Source: Neoceratodus forsteri
Taxonomy: Eukaryota > Chordata > Ceratodontiformes > Ceratodontidae
Direction of reading: 5' to 3'
NCBI GenBank assembly: GCA_016271365.2
Contig: JADMNL010000028.1
Coordinates: 99,417,501-99,481,500 of the forward strand
DNA length: 64,000 nucleotides
In this document: piece after piece, positions 1 through 11,318 of the stretch
How positions within the stretch are numbered: position 1 is the first letter of the stretch
How the letters are laid out: every line of letters starts with the position of its first letter
Notes under the pieces: model-generated
Told to the model about the DNA's origin: nothing
Seen by the model: only the letters and a program-made list of their open reading frames with translations
Databases searched by the model: none
Translations under genes and position numbers: made by a program

Positions 1-172
1 CTCTCCCCATTCCTCTGTCTTTTCTATACATCCTATACCCTGGGATCATAAGATCCCAGTCCTGGTATTGTGTGGCCCAAGTCTCCCTGATTGCAGCAAT
101 GTCTACCATCCCGACAGCCAAGAGAGCCTGTAACTCAGCTGTTTTGTCTCCCATGCTCCTTGCATTCAGAGG
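1..172 (-). mobile_element. CR1-type LINE fragment, endonuclease region
   Basis: Read on the minus strand, this piece encodes part of the apurinic-like endonuclease domain of a CR1 LINE, with the motif ETWATQYQDWD that also occurs in the larger CR1 copies near 38600 and 53350. It is cut by the window start. The + strand text matches 38500-38690 closely, including the block that encodes AELQALLAV. It is not linked to the CR1 3' end that starts at about 270, which lies on the opposite strand. Confidence 0.8.
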
Positions 173-269
173 AGTAGAAGCTGGTGGGAAGGATGTTCAA
201 CAGCGACATAAGAAGTTTTATTTTAGATTTTGATTAATAAAACTCCATCCTATTTAGACAACATATTTC

Positions 270-876
270 AAACTCATTTGTTGAGAGATGTTATCCCTCT
301 CTACAGACAGTTAGCGAGACCCCATCTGGAGTACTGTGTGCAATTCTGGAGACCCCATCTCCGCAAAGACATAGACAGAGTGGAGGCTGTTCAGAGGAGG
401 GCAACCAAAATGGTGCAAGGTCTGCACCAGAAGACATACAAGGAGAGACTAAAGCAGCCTAATATGTATACCCTTGAGGAAAGGAGGGAGGGGTGACACG
501 ATAGAAACGTTCAAGTATCTCAAGGGAATTAATAAGGTACAAGAGGTAGTATCTTTCAGAAGAAGAGATGTGCAAGAACAAGGGGCACAATTTGAAGATA
601 TAGAGGGGGGACGGCTCAGAGGTAATGCTAGAAAGTATTTTTTCACAGAGAGAGTTGTGGATTCATGGAACAGCCTTCCTGAGGAGGTTGTGGGGTCAGG
701 AACAGTGGGAGAATTCAAGAACGCATGGGACAGGCATAAGGCAGTCCTAGTGGGGGCAGGAGGAAGTAAGCTGTTGATTAACTAGAATCTGCAGCTTATC
801 CATCAGGTAGGGGAAATGGGCAGACTGGGTGGGCCAAGCGGTCCTTATCTGCCATCAAATTCTATGTTTCTATGAT
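270..876 (+). mobile_element. CR1-type LINE, 5'-truncated 3' end
   Basis: The two overlapping open frames give the C-terminal part of a CR1 reverse transcriptase: ARPHLEYCVQFW, then RVEAVQRRATKMVQGL, then GDTIETFKYLKG, then YFFTERVVDSWNSLPEEVV. A frameshift near 490 separates them. The copy ends in the CR1-style octamer tail, ATTCTATG/TTTCTATG, at about 857-876. This order (RPHLEYC, ATKM, FKYLKG, VVDSWNSLP) recurs in every CR1 copy in the window and fixes orientation. It is a dead 5'-truncated insertion. Confidence 0.9.
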
Positions 877-899
877 GACTTATGAACAGCCCAAAGCCT

Positions 900-1350
900 G
901 GACCTTAACATCCCTATATTTAAAACAAAAAAGGAAATTCCTGTAATTATTGACCTTGGTCCTTGAGCATGGAATGGATTGCCAGAAAACTTGAAAACAA
1001 AGGGAATAAAACCATGGAGGGAAATTAAGAACTGGTTAACATCTGAATTTGCAAAACCAAAAGAATGTTGCTGTAACCACCACAGTTATGTAAATTTGAT
1101 CCACTAAAAATTATGGCACCAAGATTTGATGTCATTTACTGTGTGTTGTGTACCTGTACTTTTTCCTTGTGTGTTGCTATTGTATTTTTTTTAACTGAAA
1201 ATATGGGTCTGGAGCTGTAAGATGAAACTAGTTGTGTCACTGTATGGAAACTGAAAGAATGCTGAACCCCATTGTAAATGAGTTTGCTCAATTGGGGGTT
1301 ATCCATTTCTTGGAAATTTCAAGAATAAACTTTTACAAACAAACAAAACC
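900..1350 (+). mobile_element. LINE 3' end of a second clade
   Basis: The stretch around 970-1075 translates as a typical LINE C-terminus, WNGLPENLKTKG followed by IKPWREIKNWL. This is unlike the CR1 C-terminus (VVDSWNSLPEEV). It is followed by an AT-rich 3' untranslated region with AATAAA at about 1323 and a short A-rich tail. The clade cannot be assigned from so little sequence. Confidence 0.5.
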
Positions 1351-1394
1351 TGTGTTTGTCTGTCCCTTGTAAGCTAACAAATATGGGTCAAAAA

Positions 1395-1660
1395 TCATTT
1401 GGCTATTAGGCTTCTTCTTTGTGGAACAGTATTCCAACATCAATTCGATCATTAACCAGTTTTATTACATTTTTAAAAGAACTGAAGTTTTATTATTCAG
1501 CATTGAAGAATTGTGTCTGTTCTGCAAGAATTGTCGTATCCTCATTTATGTTTTTATTTTATATTACGATGTACTGTAATTTTTTATTTTTTTATTTAGC
1601 TTTTTAGTCCCCATCGCTTCCTCCTGCCAACTGGCAATGGGGACACATATGTGTTTTTAC
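1395..1660 (+). mobile_element. LINE 3' end, clade unknown
   Basis: An open frame from 1419 translates to WNSIPTSIRSLTSFITFLKE, the usual LINE C-terminal pattern, followed by a T-rich 3' untranslated region. It may continue beyond the SINE at 1680-2016, since 2040-2130 is similarly AT-rich and ends in an A-rich stretch. Assignment rests on one short motif. Confidence 0.4.
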
Positions 1661-1679
1661 AGATTTTCTCCCCTAACCC

Positions 1680-2016
1680 CCCCCAAGGCCCCAGCACACG
1701 GCCGTGCAAGCATGTGGAGGTGCTCTTCACACCCGTGGCGCAAGCTCAGCCCCTTCCACCTCCCGATATTTTGCCATCCCCCTCTCTGCCTACGCTACCC
1801 ACTGGACCTCCAACCGGTGGGAGCGGAACTACGGGGGGGGGCGCCAACCCACCCTCACCACCCTCAGGAGAGGAGAGCTGCCTGTCGGCATGCTCAATCC
1901 TGCTCCCCCCCCCAGTACCCCGATGACCCGAGGTCGTTCCCAAACCTGGGACGCCGGCATAGCACAAGGAAAGGCATCCAGCACCTCAACGCTCTGCGCC
2001 ACTGGGCCGGCTCGAT
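1680..2016 (-). mobile_element. Long tRNA-headed SINE, inverted copy
   Basis: The reverse complement begins CCGGCCCAGTGGCGCAGAGC at about 2010 and carries GGTTTGGGAAC about 55 bases later. These match the heads of the copies at 7184, 45314 and 48711, which have CCGGCCCGGTGGCGC and GGTTCAGGAAC. The two blocks resemble the A and B boxes of a tRNA-type RNA polymerase III promoter. The body is GC-rich and shorter than in the full-length copies, so the 3' part is truncated or diverged. The open frames across it are incidental. Confidence 0.65.
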
Positions 2017-2159
2017 GTACTTTAGGTTTTATAACATATTTATTATGTGTGTGTACTTTGTACCTTTGTACACTGGGTCATACATGTAAAAGGTGCTGTA
2101 TGGCACCAGTGTATCTTACCGGTTAACAAAACAAAAACAAATGAAGAAAATATAAGAAC

Positions 2160-2915
2160 AGGTGTTGACAGTCACCAAACAGGAAAGGGACCTGGGAGTA
2201 ATTATATCTAATGACCACAAGGTGGTGAAACAGTGTGACAAGGCAGTTGTCAGGGCAAGTGGGATGTTGGGGTGCATAGGGAGGGATATCACCAGCAGCA
2301 GGAGGGAAGTGGTGTTGCCACTGTACAGATCATTGGTGAGACCCCACCTGGAATACTGTATCCAGTTCTGGGGACCACATCTCAGGAAGGACATAGACAG
2401 AGTGGTGGCTGTCCAGATGAGGGCAACTAATATGGTGCAGGGTCTGTATCAGAAGCCCTACGAAGAGAGATTGAATGACCTCAATATGTATACCCTGGAA
2501 GACAGGAGGGAGAGGGGAGGACAAGCTAGAGACCTAGAAATACCTCGCTGGGGTAAAGAAAGCGCGGGAGAGGAGTACTTTTCAGAGGAACAGATGCACA
2601 AGAACAAAAAGTAACAGATGCACAAGAAAAAGGGGACATGCATCAAAGCTGGAAGGGGTAAATTTAAGAGAGATTTGAGCAAGTACTTCTTCACCGAAAG
2701 AGTGGTGAATGCCTGGAACAGTCTTCCAGCAGAGGTGGTGGGGGCAAAACAGTGGTGGGATCCAAGAATGCATGGGGTAGATATAAGGGAATCTTAGTGG
2801 AGGGCAGGGGAGGAGGAAGCTGGCAATCAAGTAGGATCTGCAGTGACAGTATAGCCGGGGAGAAAATGAGCCAAACAGCCCTTATTGGCGTCAAATTCTA
2901 TGTTTCTATTTTATT
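2160..2915 (+). mobile_element. CR1-type LINE 3' end
   Basis: The frame from 2162 starts inside the reverse transcriptase thumb (TKQERDLGVIISND) and reads LVRPHLEYCIQFWGPHLRKD and RATNMVQGLYQKP before breaking. The C-terminal VVNAWNSLPAEVV follows after frameshifts near 2520 and 2600. The copy ends in AAATTCTATGTTTCTATT near 2915, the CR1 octamer tail. A short duplication (AGATGCACAAGAA) sits near 2593-2627. Confidence 0.88.
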
Positions 2916-3005
2916 TACATCAGGACAATATCATCTGGGCCATGTTGAACAAAGGCTGGCGTTCTTTCCTTCATTTATTTTACTTTCTTTACGCATGGTA
3001 GTGTA

Positions 3006-4392
3006 AATCTGGAGGGTATACACATACTAACATACTAAAATGCCAGCAGAAGAGGCCTAATGGTCTTTCGTGTCTGCTCGTTTGGTCAGTCCCCAACCTG
3101 GGTGCTGACCTTGCTGTCCCCCTCGTCTTCTCTGGCTTCTCCCTTCCCAGTTCCGGATATTCTTGCTGCATTGGATTTTGCTTCCAGAACCCTTCCCCTG
3201 TACCTGTCCCACCCCCTCTTGAACCCCTCCACTGTCTCTGCCTCCACCAGCCCCCTAGGCAGTGCATTCCATGGCTCCACCACCCTCTCAGTGAAGTATC
3301 ACCTCCTCCTTTCTCCCCTGAATCTTCCCCCCTCCAGCTTCCAGCCATGCCCTCCAGTGGCCCCTTCCTCCTTCCTTCGAAGCACCCCGACTGTTCCTCC
3401 CCTATTTACCCTCTTCATGTACCTGAAGACCTCTATCATGTCCCCTGGTCCCTTCTCTCTTCCAATATGTACATATTTAGCTCTTCGAGCTCTCCTCATA
3501 GGTCCTGTCCCCAAGCCCCAAATCATTTTGGTTGCCTCCTCTGGACCCTCTCCAGGAGGTTAATGTCCCGTTTTAGTGTGGCCTCCAAAACTGCACGCAG
3601 TACTCAAGGTGCAGCCTCACCAAGAAGTTATACAGAGGGAGTATCACTCCCTCCTTCTGGAGGTGATCCCCTAGCGATGCATCCCAGCATCCTGTTGGCC
3701 TTGGCTGCTGCCCTCCTACAAGTCTCAGAGTTGTTCATCTTGACATCCACCACCACCCCAGGTCCCTCTCAGCCATCGAGACTTGTAGCATTTCCCAGGG
3801 TGTACACTTGACCTGGGTTTCTGCCCCAGGTGGAGTACACTTGCATTTCCTGCATTGAACCTCAGCTTCCACTTTCTAGACCATCTTTCCAGAGCCTCCA
3901 GGTCCCCTGTAGGGCCACCCTCCCCTCCTCCCCATCCACCACCGCCCCCAGTTTCGAGTCATCTGCAAAGAGACTCATCTCACTCCTGATTCCTGTCCTT
4001 ATGTCAGATACGTAGGCGTTGAACAGAAGGGGCCAAGGACTGATCCCTGTGGGACCCCACTAATGACCCTCCTTGGGGATGAGACTATCCCACCAACTAC
4101 GACCCTCTGGGTCCGGTCCTGGAGCCAATTGCCTATCCATCTGATCATCTGGTTCCCCACCCCATTTCTCCCAGCTTATCTAACAGGCCCACGTGAGGAA
4201 CAGAGTCAAATGCCTTGCTGAAGTCTAGAAAGAGGACATCCACTGGTCTACCCAGGTCCAAGGCACTTGTCACCCAGTCATAGAACTCCACCAGGTTTGT
4301 CTGACACGATTTCCCCGGGATGAATCCATGCTATCTATCGTCCAGGCACCCTGACTTATCCAGGTCCCCCCCTAGCCTCTCCTTGACATGAG
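3006..4392 (-). mobile_element. CR1-type LINE, 3' half
   Basis: Read on the minus strand, the copy runs from reverse transcriptase palm sequence near 4390 (the YDWVT region at about 4270) through GVPQGS near 4060 and SLFADDSKLG near 3960 to the C-terminal VEPWNALPRGLVEAET near 3260. It ends in a 3' tail of repeated octamers (ACATACTA on the + strand) near 3020-3037. It is 5'-truncated within the palm. Several frameshifts and stops mark it as a pseudogene. The catalytic FADD equivalent is still readable. Confidence 0.88.
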
Positions 4393-5003
4393 GTAGAAAG
4401 AAAGGGAAAGAGCGCAATGCTTTGTAATCATGAAATGATCATTTCTAGAAGAGTCAGGAAAACCATTATCAAATCAGATTTCTGCGCATGATACACACAC
4501 TGCTTTATCAAGCTGTGTATTTAAGCTCCACTCTCAGATATCACAGCTCTAAGTAGCTATTTAAAGACCAAAGGAAATAACAAACTGTATTTCTTTTATT
4601 TTCACTGCTGACATGTTTTTATAACAAAATGTTCTTTATTTAAAAAAAAAACAGTAATGTTGAAACATACCGCTGAATTGTGGTCTTGTCACTGCAGTTT
4701 CTTCTCCTAGCTCCCAACATTCTGTGGTGAACAATGTGTTGTCAGCTTAGTTTCTGCGCGGTTTTCCTTCTGCTGAAGACAGGTAAATTAATTGCCTCGG
4801 TACATAAAAATGGCTGCTGTTTTCTATCAGTTTATAACTGAGTATATTTTTAAAAGAAAGACTTTTCATGAAGGGCTGGGGTGAAAATAATTTGAGATTA
4901 GGAATTAATATGCTGTTATCATGTCAGCTAGAAAATAACATTTTGAGTTCCCCCCTTCCTCTCCACCTCATGTGTCCAGAATGTCTGCTAGGGACAATTT
5001 CCA
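4393..5003. other. Unassigned AT-rich stretch
   Basis: No coding motif, tail or repeat was recognised. A small inverted motif (ATCATGAAATGATCATTTCT) lies near 4426. Confidence 0.4.
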
Positions 5004-5078
5004 ATGCGAGACAGGTTTTGGAGCAGACTGGATGGGCTGCTAGACCTTCATCTGCCAACCGCATTTATGTTTCTAGAC
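5004..5078 (+). mobile_element. CR1-type 3' tail fragment
   Basis: The string AGACTGGATGGGCTGC followed by a CATCTGCC block and TATGTTTCTAGA copies the final 3' untranslated segment of the CR1 copies (compare GACTAGATGGGCCAAGC at 40050). Only the last ~75 bases are present. Confidence 0.6.
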
Positions 5079-5317
5079 TTCCATCAAAGATTATAAGTGC
5101 AATTAAGTATTCATGAGCCTATCAAGGCTCCTGCTTGGCTACTGGCTTGTTCATTAATGTCTTAGAAATGACGGATCCAGCTGACACTGTGCGGCACACA
5201 CGGCTTGCACCACTCCTCTCAAAATCTACAAGTAAGAAAGAAACAGTAAAAATAAAAGTTGCTACTGTGATTAGCCTTCTAATTACAGCCACAACCTCAG
5301 AGCCAGTTATTTCCTTG

Positions 5318-5394
5318 GATTAATGACCAGCTGGAGGGTGGCTGCCCTCAGCCTTGCCTTGGGCCACCCATCCCTTCAACTGGTCGTTAATCGC
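5318..5394. repeat. Short fold-back repeat
   Basis: GATTAATGACCAG at the left and CTGGTCGTTAATC at the right are inverted copies. Matching GGGTGGC/GCCACCC segments lie further in, around a GC-rich loop. Total length is about 75 bases. Confidence 0.7.
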
Positions 5395-7168
5395 TCAGAA
5401 ATTATCGGCTTCTTGGTCTCTATTATTTAAATCATGGGCCCTACAGCTCAGGAAAGGACATCACTCAATAAAGGACATTGTCCAAACCTCATGTTAAATT
5501 TTAGGGACTTTATATGAGATATGCAAGGGCCTGACTCGAAATATGCATTTCACCATCAAGTTTGAGGGGGCAGCACCACAACTCACATGTGGAAGAGCCA
5601 CGAGTGAGATACAAAAGTCCTGCCTTCTCAAAAGTGATGATAAGCTGCTGCCCATTCTGAGTCAGGCCATTGTGTGCTTGCTTTATGTAACATCTGTTCT
5701 CATTCTGTCTTATTTGGGTCGGAATAAGCAATGGATGGTTCTGATGCCACGTGGCGCTACTGGTAAGAATGGGTTAATAGTTATAGCATTTGCAGAGCAA
5801 CTCTCTACTACAATGAAAAACTTAAAGCCACTAGATTGCCACCAGGTATGTTTTAACCTTACTGCTTTCTAGTTTTTGTGATTTTTATATTTTTCCCAGT
5901 TGTTGGTCTACTAAATATTGCAGATAATGCAGTACTTATTTCACCAAGCCTTTCAAAATGTATCTAGTGCTCCCCTGTAGACCTTGCAATTGCTGTTTGT
6001 GCCACCACTGTCTGTTGTTATGGTGAGCAGAATGTCATAAACAAAAGCACTGTGAGGTAAGCGGGGGGGGGGAAGGCAAATGCATTTTACACAAATATTT
6101 GGGATACACTGCCAAGATGTAATGTAAAAGCGCGTTTATATGCACCTTCCTGCCTGGTGTGCTGGCATCTGCAGCGCTCAGCCGCTGCTCCATGAAAAAT
6201 GTTGCCAGGTTGAGTTTACACTTCGATGGTGTGTATCGTTGCAGGAAGACTTCCTGCATTTTAGCAGCATTTTCACCAGGGCCATGGTTAGGGTCACAGG
6301 CTGGTACGTTTTCAGTGATGGGTTGAAGTGGTGGGAAACAGTCTTGCAAGCTCATTGATGTCACAAAAAGAATCCACACTGGACTGACTTGAATGGCTAA
6401 GCAAGCTACAGTCCTAAAAGAAAAGGAGCCAAGGTAGTGCATGGAAAATCAGTGACATCTGGCAGAGGTCAAGTTATATATTATTTTGTCTGATCAGTTT
6501 TGGAAGACCTTGCAATTTAAAGGGTCACAGCAGCCCTGGCAAAGGTTCTTAATTTGCTGTGTGGTTATATTTGCAGATGTTCCTGCTGTGTCACAACCCC
6601 GCAACGTAAGTAGGCATTCAGCAAGCAGTATACACAGCTTGCAGGCTGGCAGTGCAGCAAGAGCAGGGTGCCACACCGCTGCAGTTGGAGCAAGCATATT
6701 GACACACTAGCACAAAATGCTTACACCAGTATGCATCCCCTCAAAAACACCAGTCGTGCTGCACCGGAATTGAGTGACCAGCAATGCTCCTCAGGCTGCT
6801 TACGTGGCCTCATCTGCATTGGTGCAACTCATCCGCACCGCTCGCAGTGATGCAGCTCAGGCCACATAAACATGCCTTAAACCTTGGAAAGGCATGCTGA
6901 AAATAAAAAAAAGAATTGTCTAGTAAATTGTAATTGACGAAACATCATACTTATGAAAATGCATGCAGAAGTGCAGAGTTGCTCATTAAATCAGCTGCCT
7001 GTTTGAAGAAGTATCTGTTTTTCTTTGATTTCAACTGATGGCTTCAGTGCAGCACTAGGCAATAGTGATGTCATTGGCATTGTGAAAGCTGCTGTCTGGT
7101 TCAGTACTCCATTGTAATTAAACTAACCTTCAAGATATCAATTATGACAAAACTAACAACAAGATATC
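5395..7168. other. Unassigned stretch
   Basis: I see no domain in the short open frames on either strand and no transposon end that I recognise. A G run occurs near 6063. Sequence at 6080-6360 contains weak internal inverted matches around GCATTTTA motifs, but not a clean palindrome. Confidence 0.35.
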
Positions 7169-7183
7169 ATAATATATTGAGGT

Positions 7184-7772
7184 AGCGCCGGCCCGGTGGC
7201 GCTGAGGGCTGAGGCACTGGACGCCACACCTCACGCCACGCCAGCGACCCAGGTTTGACAGCGAGTACGGGTCACCGAGGGCTGGCAGAGGAGGAGAGGG
7301 ATTGAGCGTCCAATGGATTGTTCTTCTGTTCTGGGGAGGGGGGTCCACAATGGTTGGTGTCCTGGTGGAGGCTGGGGGTCAGGAACACATGCCATACACT
7401 GGGGAGGAGTCAAGAGCAGATGCCTGGACAGGGATGCATGCAGCGTGTGCGCATTCATGGCCGCTGGCATCATTGCATGCCCTCCGACTCCAGGGAATTA
7501 AGAACAGGGAAATTGGCACCGGTCACGGCGGCTTGATGGTCATTCGGTTGGATGCCCAGCTCCGACAGCTTACTGCGGTGACTGGATCCTGTGTCGGCAG
7601 AGATAACGGGGGTCTCTCTGCCACCCCACCATGGGGGACAAGCTGCAGGGGTATGCAGTGAAGCCCCAGGTGGGAGCCGGAGCGGTCTGGACGGCGGCTG
7701 GAGGAGGTGGATGCCTGGACTTGGATGGCAGACCGGGGCCAAGGTAAGAAAAATGACCAACAAAAAAAAATA
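7184..7772 (+). mobile_element. Full-length ~590-bp tRNA-headed SINE
   Basis: The element is flanked by a perfect 15-base target-site duplication, ATAATATATTGAGGT, at 7169-7183 and 7773-7787. It begins with a tRNA-like head: GGTGGCGCTGAGGGC resembles an A box, and AGGTTTGACAGC about 55 bases later a B box. The body is GC-rich. The 3' end is GGGGCCAAGG followed by an A-rich tail, a version of the end shared by the copies at 39103, 45314 and 48711. The exact duplications show that this is one mobilised unit, unusually long for a SINE. The open frames inside it are not conserved as coding. Confidence 0.82.
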
Positions 7773-7949
7773 ATAATATATTGAGGTTAGCTGAACAATA
7801 TACAAGCAATAAGACATGGTGAGGCATGCCTTATGTTGATCTAACTGCACCCTGGGGCATACTGAGGCACAATGCCACAGTGCCTTAAGCCCCTAGAAGT
7901 GCGGTTAAATAAGTTTATAAAATGGGGTATTAAAAAACTGACCAAATTA

Positions 7950-8820
7950 AACAGCTTCACTGGTTAAAACACAACACCTGACCTTTGATTATTTACCTAG
8001 AAACTGCACAACTCGTAACTAACCTACCTTAATCTACCTAGCAACAACCTAATTAAATGAAAGTAAAACCTTTTCCCATTAAAAAACAATGTTTTCCACT
8101 TTTTAAACAACAACACCCACAACAGAGCATAGATTTCTTCTAAATAATTGCAGTTCTCGGGTTCATCCAACAGTACACAGCCTTTGTTACCATAATTCAC
8201 CTATTCTACCTAGCAACAGCCTAACAAAAGGAAAATAAAACCTTTCTCCATAATAAAAAAAAATTCATTTAATAAGTGCAATAACACACTCCAGGGTGTG
8301 GGTTTCATGACAATCAATGCACTTCCTGTGTGAGTTGAAAGTCACTCTGCTGTTGGCATTGTGCCTTCCAAATCACACAGGGAGTGAATTAATTCTCTAG
8401 CCCTTCATCTTCTAGTCCAATCATACCTCTCAACCTCCTGCCTCATAAATCAGGGACAAGGCTTAAAAAAAATCAGGGACAAAGGATCAAAATCAGGGAC
8501 ACATCTTCAAAATTAGAGATATCCACCCAGAAAGCTGGTAGAATATGGGGCTTGGGGCAAAATGCATTTTCTAAAGAAGAAGAAGTCTGTAACTTTAATG
8601 CTTGACATTATTTTGTGCTTACAGTCCCCATTGTTTAACCATAAAAACACAAATTTTAAGAGGGACAGAGTAAAATTCTGAAGCTAAATCAGGGACGTCC
8701 CTGAAAATCAGGGACACTTGAAAGGTATGAGTCCAATGCATGCCTTGTGGTTGGTAATTGTTTACATAAGGCACATCCCCAAAGTAGCATATTGTGTAAA
8801 CTGAGAACATTTTAAACAAA
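7950..8820. repeat. Tandem repeat plus fold-back family, copy 1
   Basis: Two units of ~171 bases (ACCTAGCAAC anchors at 8036 and 8207) precede a fold-back core at about 8275-8421. The same order occurs at 28640-29100, so this is a dispersed repeat family. The right part is interrupted by the hAT-type MITE at 8422-8729 and resumes at 8738 with GCATGCCTTGTGGTTGG, which matches the other copy's CATGCTTTGTTATGGGTTG. Confidence 0.65.
8422..8729. mobile_element. 308-bp hAT-type MITE with 8-bp duplication
   Basis: An exact 8-base duplication, AGTCCAAT, lies at 8414-8421 and 8730-8737. The termini CATACCTCTCAA and TTGAAAGGTATG are inverted repeats with one mismatch. Five copies of AATCAGGGAC sit close to the two ends, three on the left (8448-8500) and two on the right (8686-8713), with one inverted GTCCCTGA between the right ones. 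Subterminal short repeats are a known hAT transposase-binding feature. No coding sequence is present. Confidence 0.85.
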
Positions 8821-9589
8821 AAATACCAACTTTATTTTATTAAAAAAATTTTATTTTTTTAATAACTAGTAAAGGGGGGCATGATCAGACAAGAAGCTCC
8901 CAAAGAAATAAAACAGTGAGCAGTACTTCATTTTTGAATGTGTTTAAGTGAGGAATATAAAAGAAAAGAACATTTAATCAATTTGTTTGTTCTTTTTATT
9001 TGAGGGAGTTTTATTTTTAGGGCCGAAATGATTTTTTTGTGAGCAAAGGTAGCAGCCATATTTGAAATGGCAATCAGATATTTTTGAAAAAGGGATTGAT
9101 ATTGTTAGTGTGCTGTACCCTGATTGTTAGCACTTTTTTTTTACCTGTCCTATAGAAAGATCTAAGATATGTTATTCTACCTGTGGCCTATGTTCTTTCC
9201 CTGTAGCTGTCAATCATATTGACTCTCCTAATTTACCAATTTGAGTTGTGGCACATAGACCTGGTATAAGTAGGACATTCCATGGCATGTCCAGGAATGA
9301 GACGAACACTGCTGCCTGCTTTGCTTTGTTTCACCTCTGGTTGCTAGGCAGCATTGTAAGCAACATTCCAGAGTGAATAAAAAGCTAATTCATGGAAGTA
9401 ATAAGGAAATGAGTGCGTTGCTACTCAGGAGAGCTCAGCAGACCAATACTCTTTCATGAAGATAAAATTGATAGTCTTTGGACGGACCATGTCACATCCT
9501 CTATTTCTACAGCAGGTATGAAAATAAATTTGCCAAGATAAACATGTTATGTCTGGCAACATGAGCAAAATGGGAAGTGAGCTCTTTAG
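8821..9589. other. Unassigned AT-rich stretch
   Basis: Homopolymer-rich sequence with no recognisable coding or transposon signal. Confidence 0.4.
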
Positions 9590-10475
9590 CAGGTCACCAG
9601 TGGGATGACAGTACTCGGTGCTCGGAATGGTTCTTTTCAATGCCTTCATCAATTATATTGGAGATGGCATTAAGGGCAAAATTCATCTATTTGCAGATGA
9701 CACCAAGCTCTGTGGGAAAGTGGACACAACAGAAAGGGTACAGGACATAAGAGAAGATCTGGGAAAGCTGGAGAGGTGGTCCAGGATTTAGCAATTTGGT
9801 TTCAATGCAAAGAAGTGCAAGGTTATGGACACTGGAGCCAATAACTCACAGTACAGCTACAGGGGGTCTGGGTAGTTGCATCTGAGGAGGAGGAGAAGGA
9901 CCTGGGGGTGGTGATCACTAGTGACCTGAAGCACTGCATTTAATGTAGGAAAGCAGCAGCCAAGGCACATAAAATGTTGGGCTGCAGTGCCGGGGGATCG
10001 GCATTAGGTGGGAGGAGGTGATACTGCCCTTGTACAGGTCATTGGTGAAGCCACACCCGGAGTACAGCATGCAGTACTGATGCCCATACCTTAAAAGGGA
10101 CATAAACCTGCTGGAGACTGTCCAGAGGAGGGATACCAAAATGATCAGGGGCCAGCAGCGTAGGACATACAAGGAGAATCTGGAGGCCCTGAACATATAC
10201 TCCCTGGAAGAGAGGGGAAGGAGAGAGGGAACATGATTGAGACCTTCAAGTATTTGAAAGGAACAAATAGGGTGAACAAGGAGGGTCTGTTCAAGCACAG
10301 TGGGAGTTGAAACATGAGGGGACACAGTCTCAAGTTGGAGGGAGGAAGTTTAGGAGAGAGGCTAAAAGGAACTTCTTTATGGAGAGAATGGTGGCAGGCT
10401 GGAATGGCCTTCCTGTGAAGGTGGTTTCACTGAAAATGGTAGACATCTACAAGCAGGGCTGTGATAGAGTTTAGG
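9590..10475 (+). mobile_element. CR1-type LINE, reverse transcriptase to near 3' end
   Basis: On the + strand the sequence encodes the palm segment IHLFADDTKLCGK near 9685, the RT thumb, then a version of the RPHLEYC block near 10050 (altered to KPHPEYSMQY) and the FKYLKG block near 10245, and finally the VAGWNGLPVKVV-like C-terminus near 10400. Stops and frameshifts break every frame. There is no clear octamer tail at 10475, so the 3' end is lost or diverged. The minus-strand open frames here are shadows. Confidence 0.85.
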
Positions 10476-10971
10476 GGGAAATAAGAGTCATGGGGGGTGG
10501 AGGACTTCTGGTTTGGCCAGGATCAAGATGGCCATTTAAATCAATCACTCCATACCTTGGGCTCTAACACACACACAAAAATATATTTTTCAGAGTCAAC
10601 TATTTTGGTGGAAAACACCTGAATTCATTTCAGGGGGAACATACTGAAACAAAGTCTATCATTACCTTGTGAGTTGGACATGTTTTCCCTGTCAGAATCA
10701 TCGACCAAAGTTCATTCGGGCAAGCTGAGATGGTGAACGGAGGTGCAGCTCCACAAGGATAAATGAATGAAGGAAGCAAGGGCTCTGCATCAGGCAGACT
10801 TGATACGTTGCAAGGTCATCTGCTGGCACAACTCTTGTGCTCTTAAATTGAACATGGAATGAGGATGGGTTTAAAGAGCAGCTGACACCATTCCTCAGGA
10901 AGTGCAGCTCACAGTAAGGAGTAGCTCGACAGAAGACCTAGATCTGCCACACTTAGAATTTTTGCAACTAA

Positions 10972-10976
<5 letters not shown>
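10476..10976 (+). other. Unassigned stretch, possibly a LINE 5' end
   Basis: It contains GGACTTCTGGTTTGGCC and AAGATGGCC near 10503-10533, words reminiscent of the 5' ends of L1-type elements. No ORF supports this, so I leave it unassigned. Confidence 0.2.

Positions 10977-11009
<33 letters not shown>
10975..11009. repeat. (TA)n microsatellite
   Basis: Uninterrupted TA dinucleotides of about 30 bases. Confidence 0.95.
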
Positions 11010-11013
<4 letters not shown>

Positions 11014-11039
11014 AGAGTGGTATACAAGGAAATAACCTT

Positions 11040-11250
11040 TTTATTTTTATTTGGTAACTTTGTAAGGCTCACTAGGCACAAGTGCTTGTTTTGAGGGGTG
11101 ACCTGGGAGCACTGGGGTGGTTAAGTGATTTGCTCAGAGTCACATGGTATGCAAGTGGTGGTTGTGGGAATGAAACCCAGGTCTACTGCTGGATGTACTA
11201 AGCTCATTCACAGCTTGTTACTCTATCCTCTTTGCTATACTGCCAGCCCA
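11040..11250 (-). mobile_element. MIR-like SINE relic
   Basis: The + strand reads AAGTGATTTGCTCAGAGTCA, then GAAACCCAGGTCTACTG, then CTATACTGCC. This is the same order as the reverse complement of the vertebrate MIR (core-SINE) consensus: a 'cttgcccaaggtcac' block, an 'aacccaggtctg' block containing the B-box complement, and a 'ctacactgcc' end. It abuts the fold-back element at 11251. Confidence 0.6.
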
Positions 11251-11318
11251 AAACTAACAGTAACCACCCAAATGTTATTATATAAAATAAAAGATGGGTA
11301 AGTCTGCTACACTCAGAA

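Noticed and set aside
5543..5872. A 109-codon + strand frame as a host exon
   Set aside because: No recognisable motif, and no convincing splice or start context.
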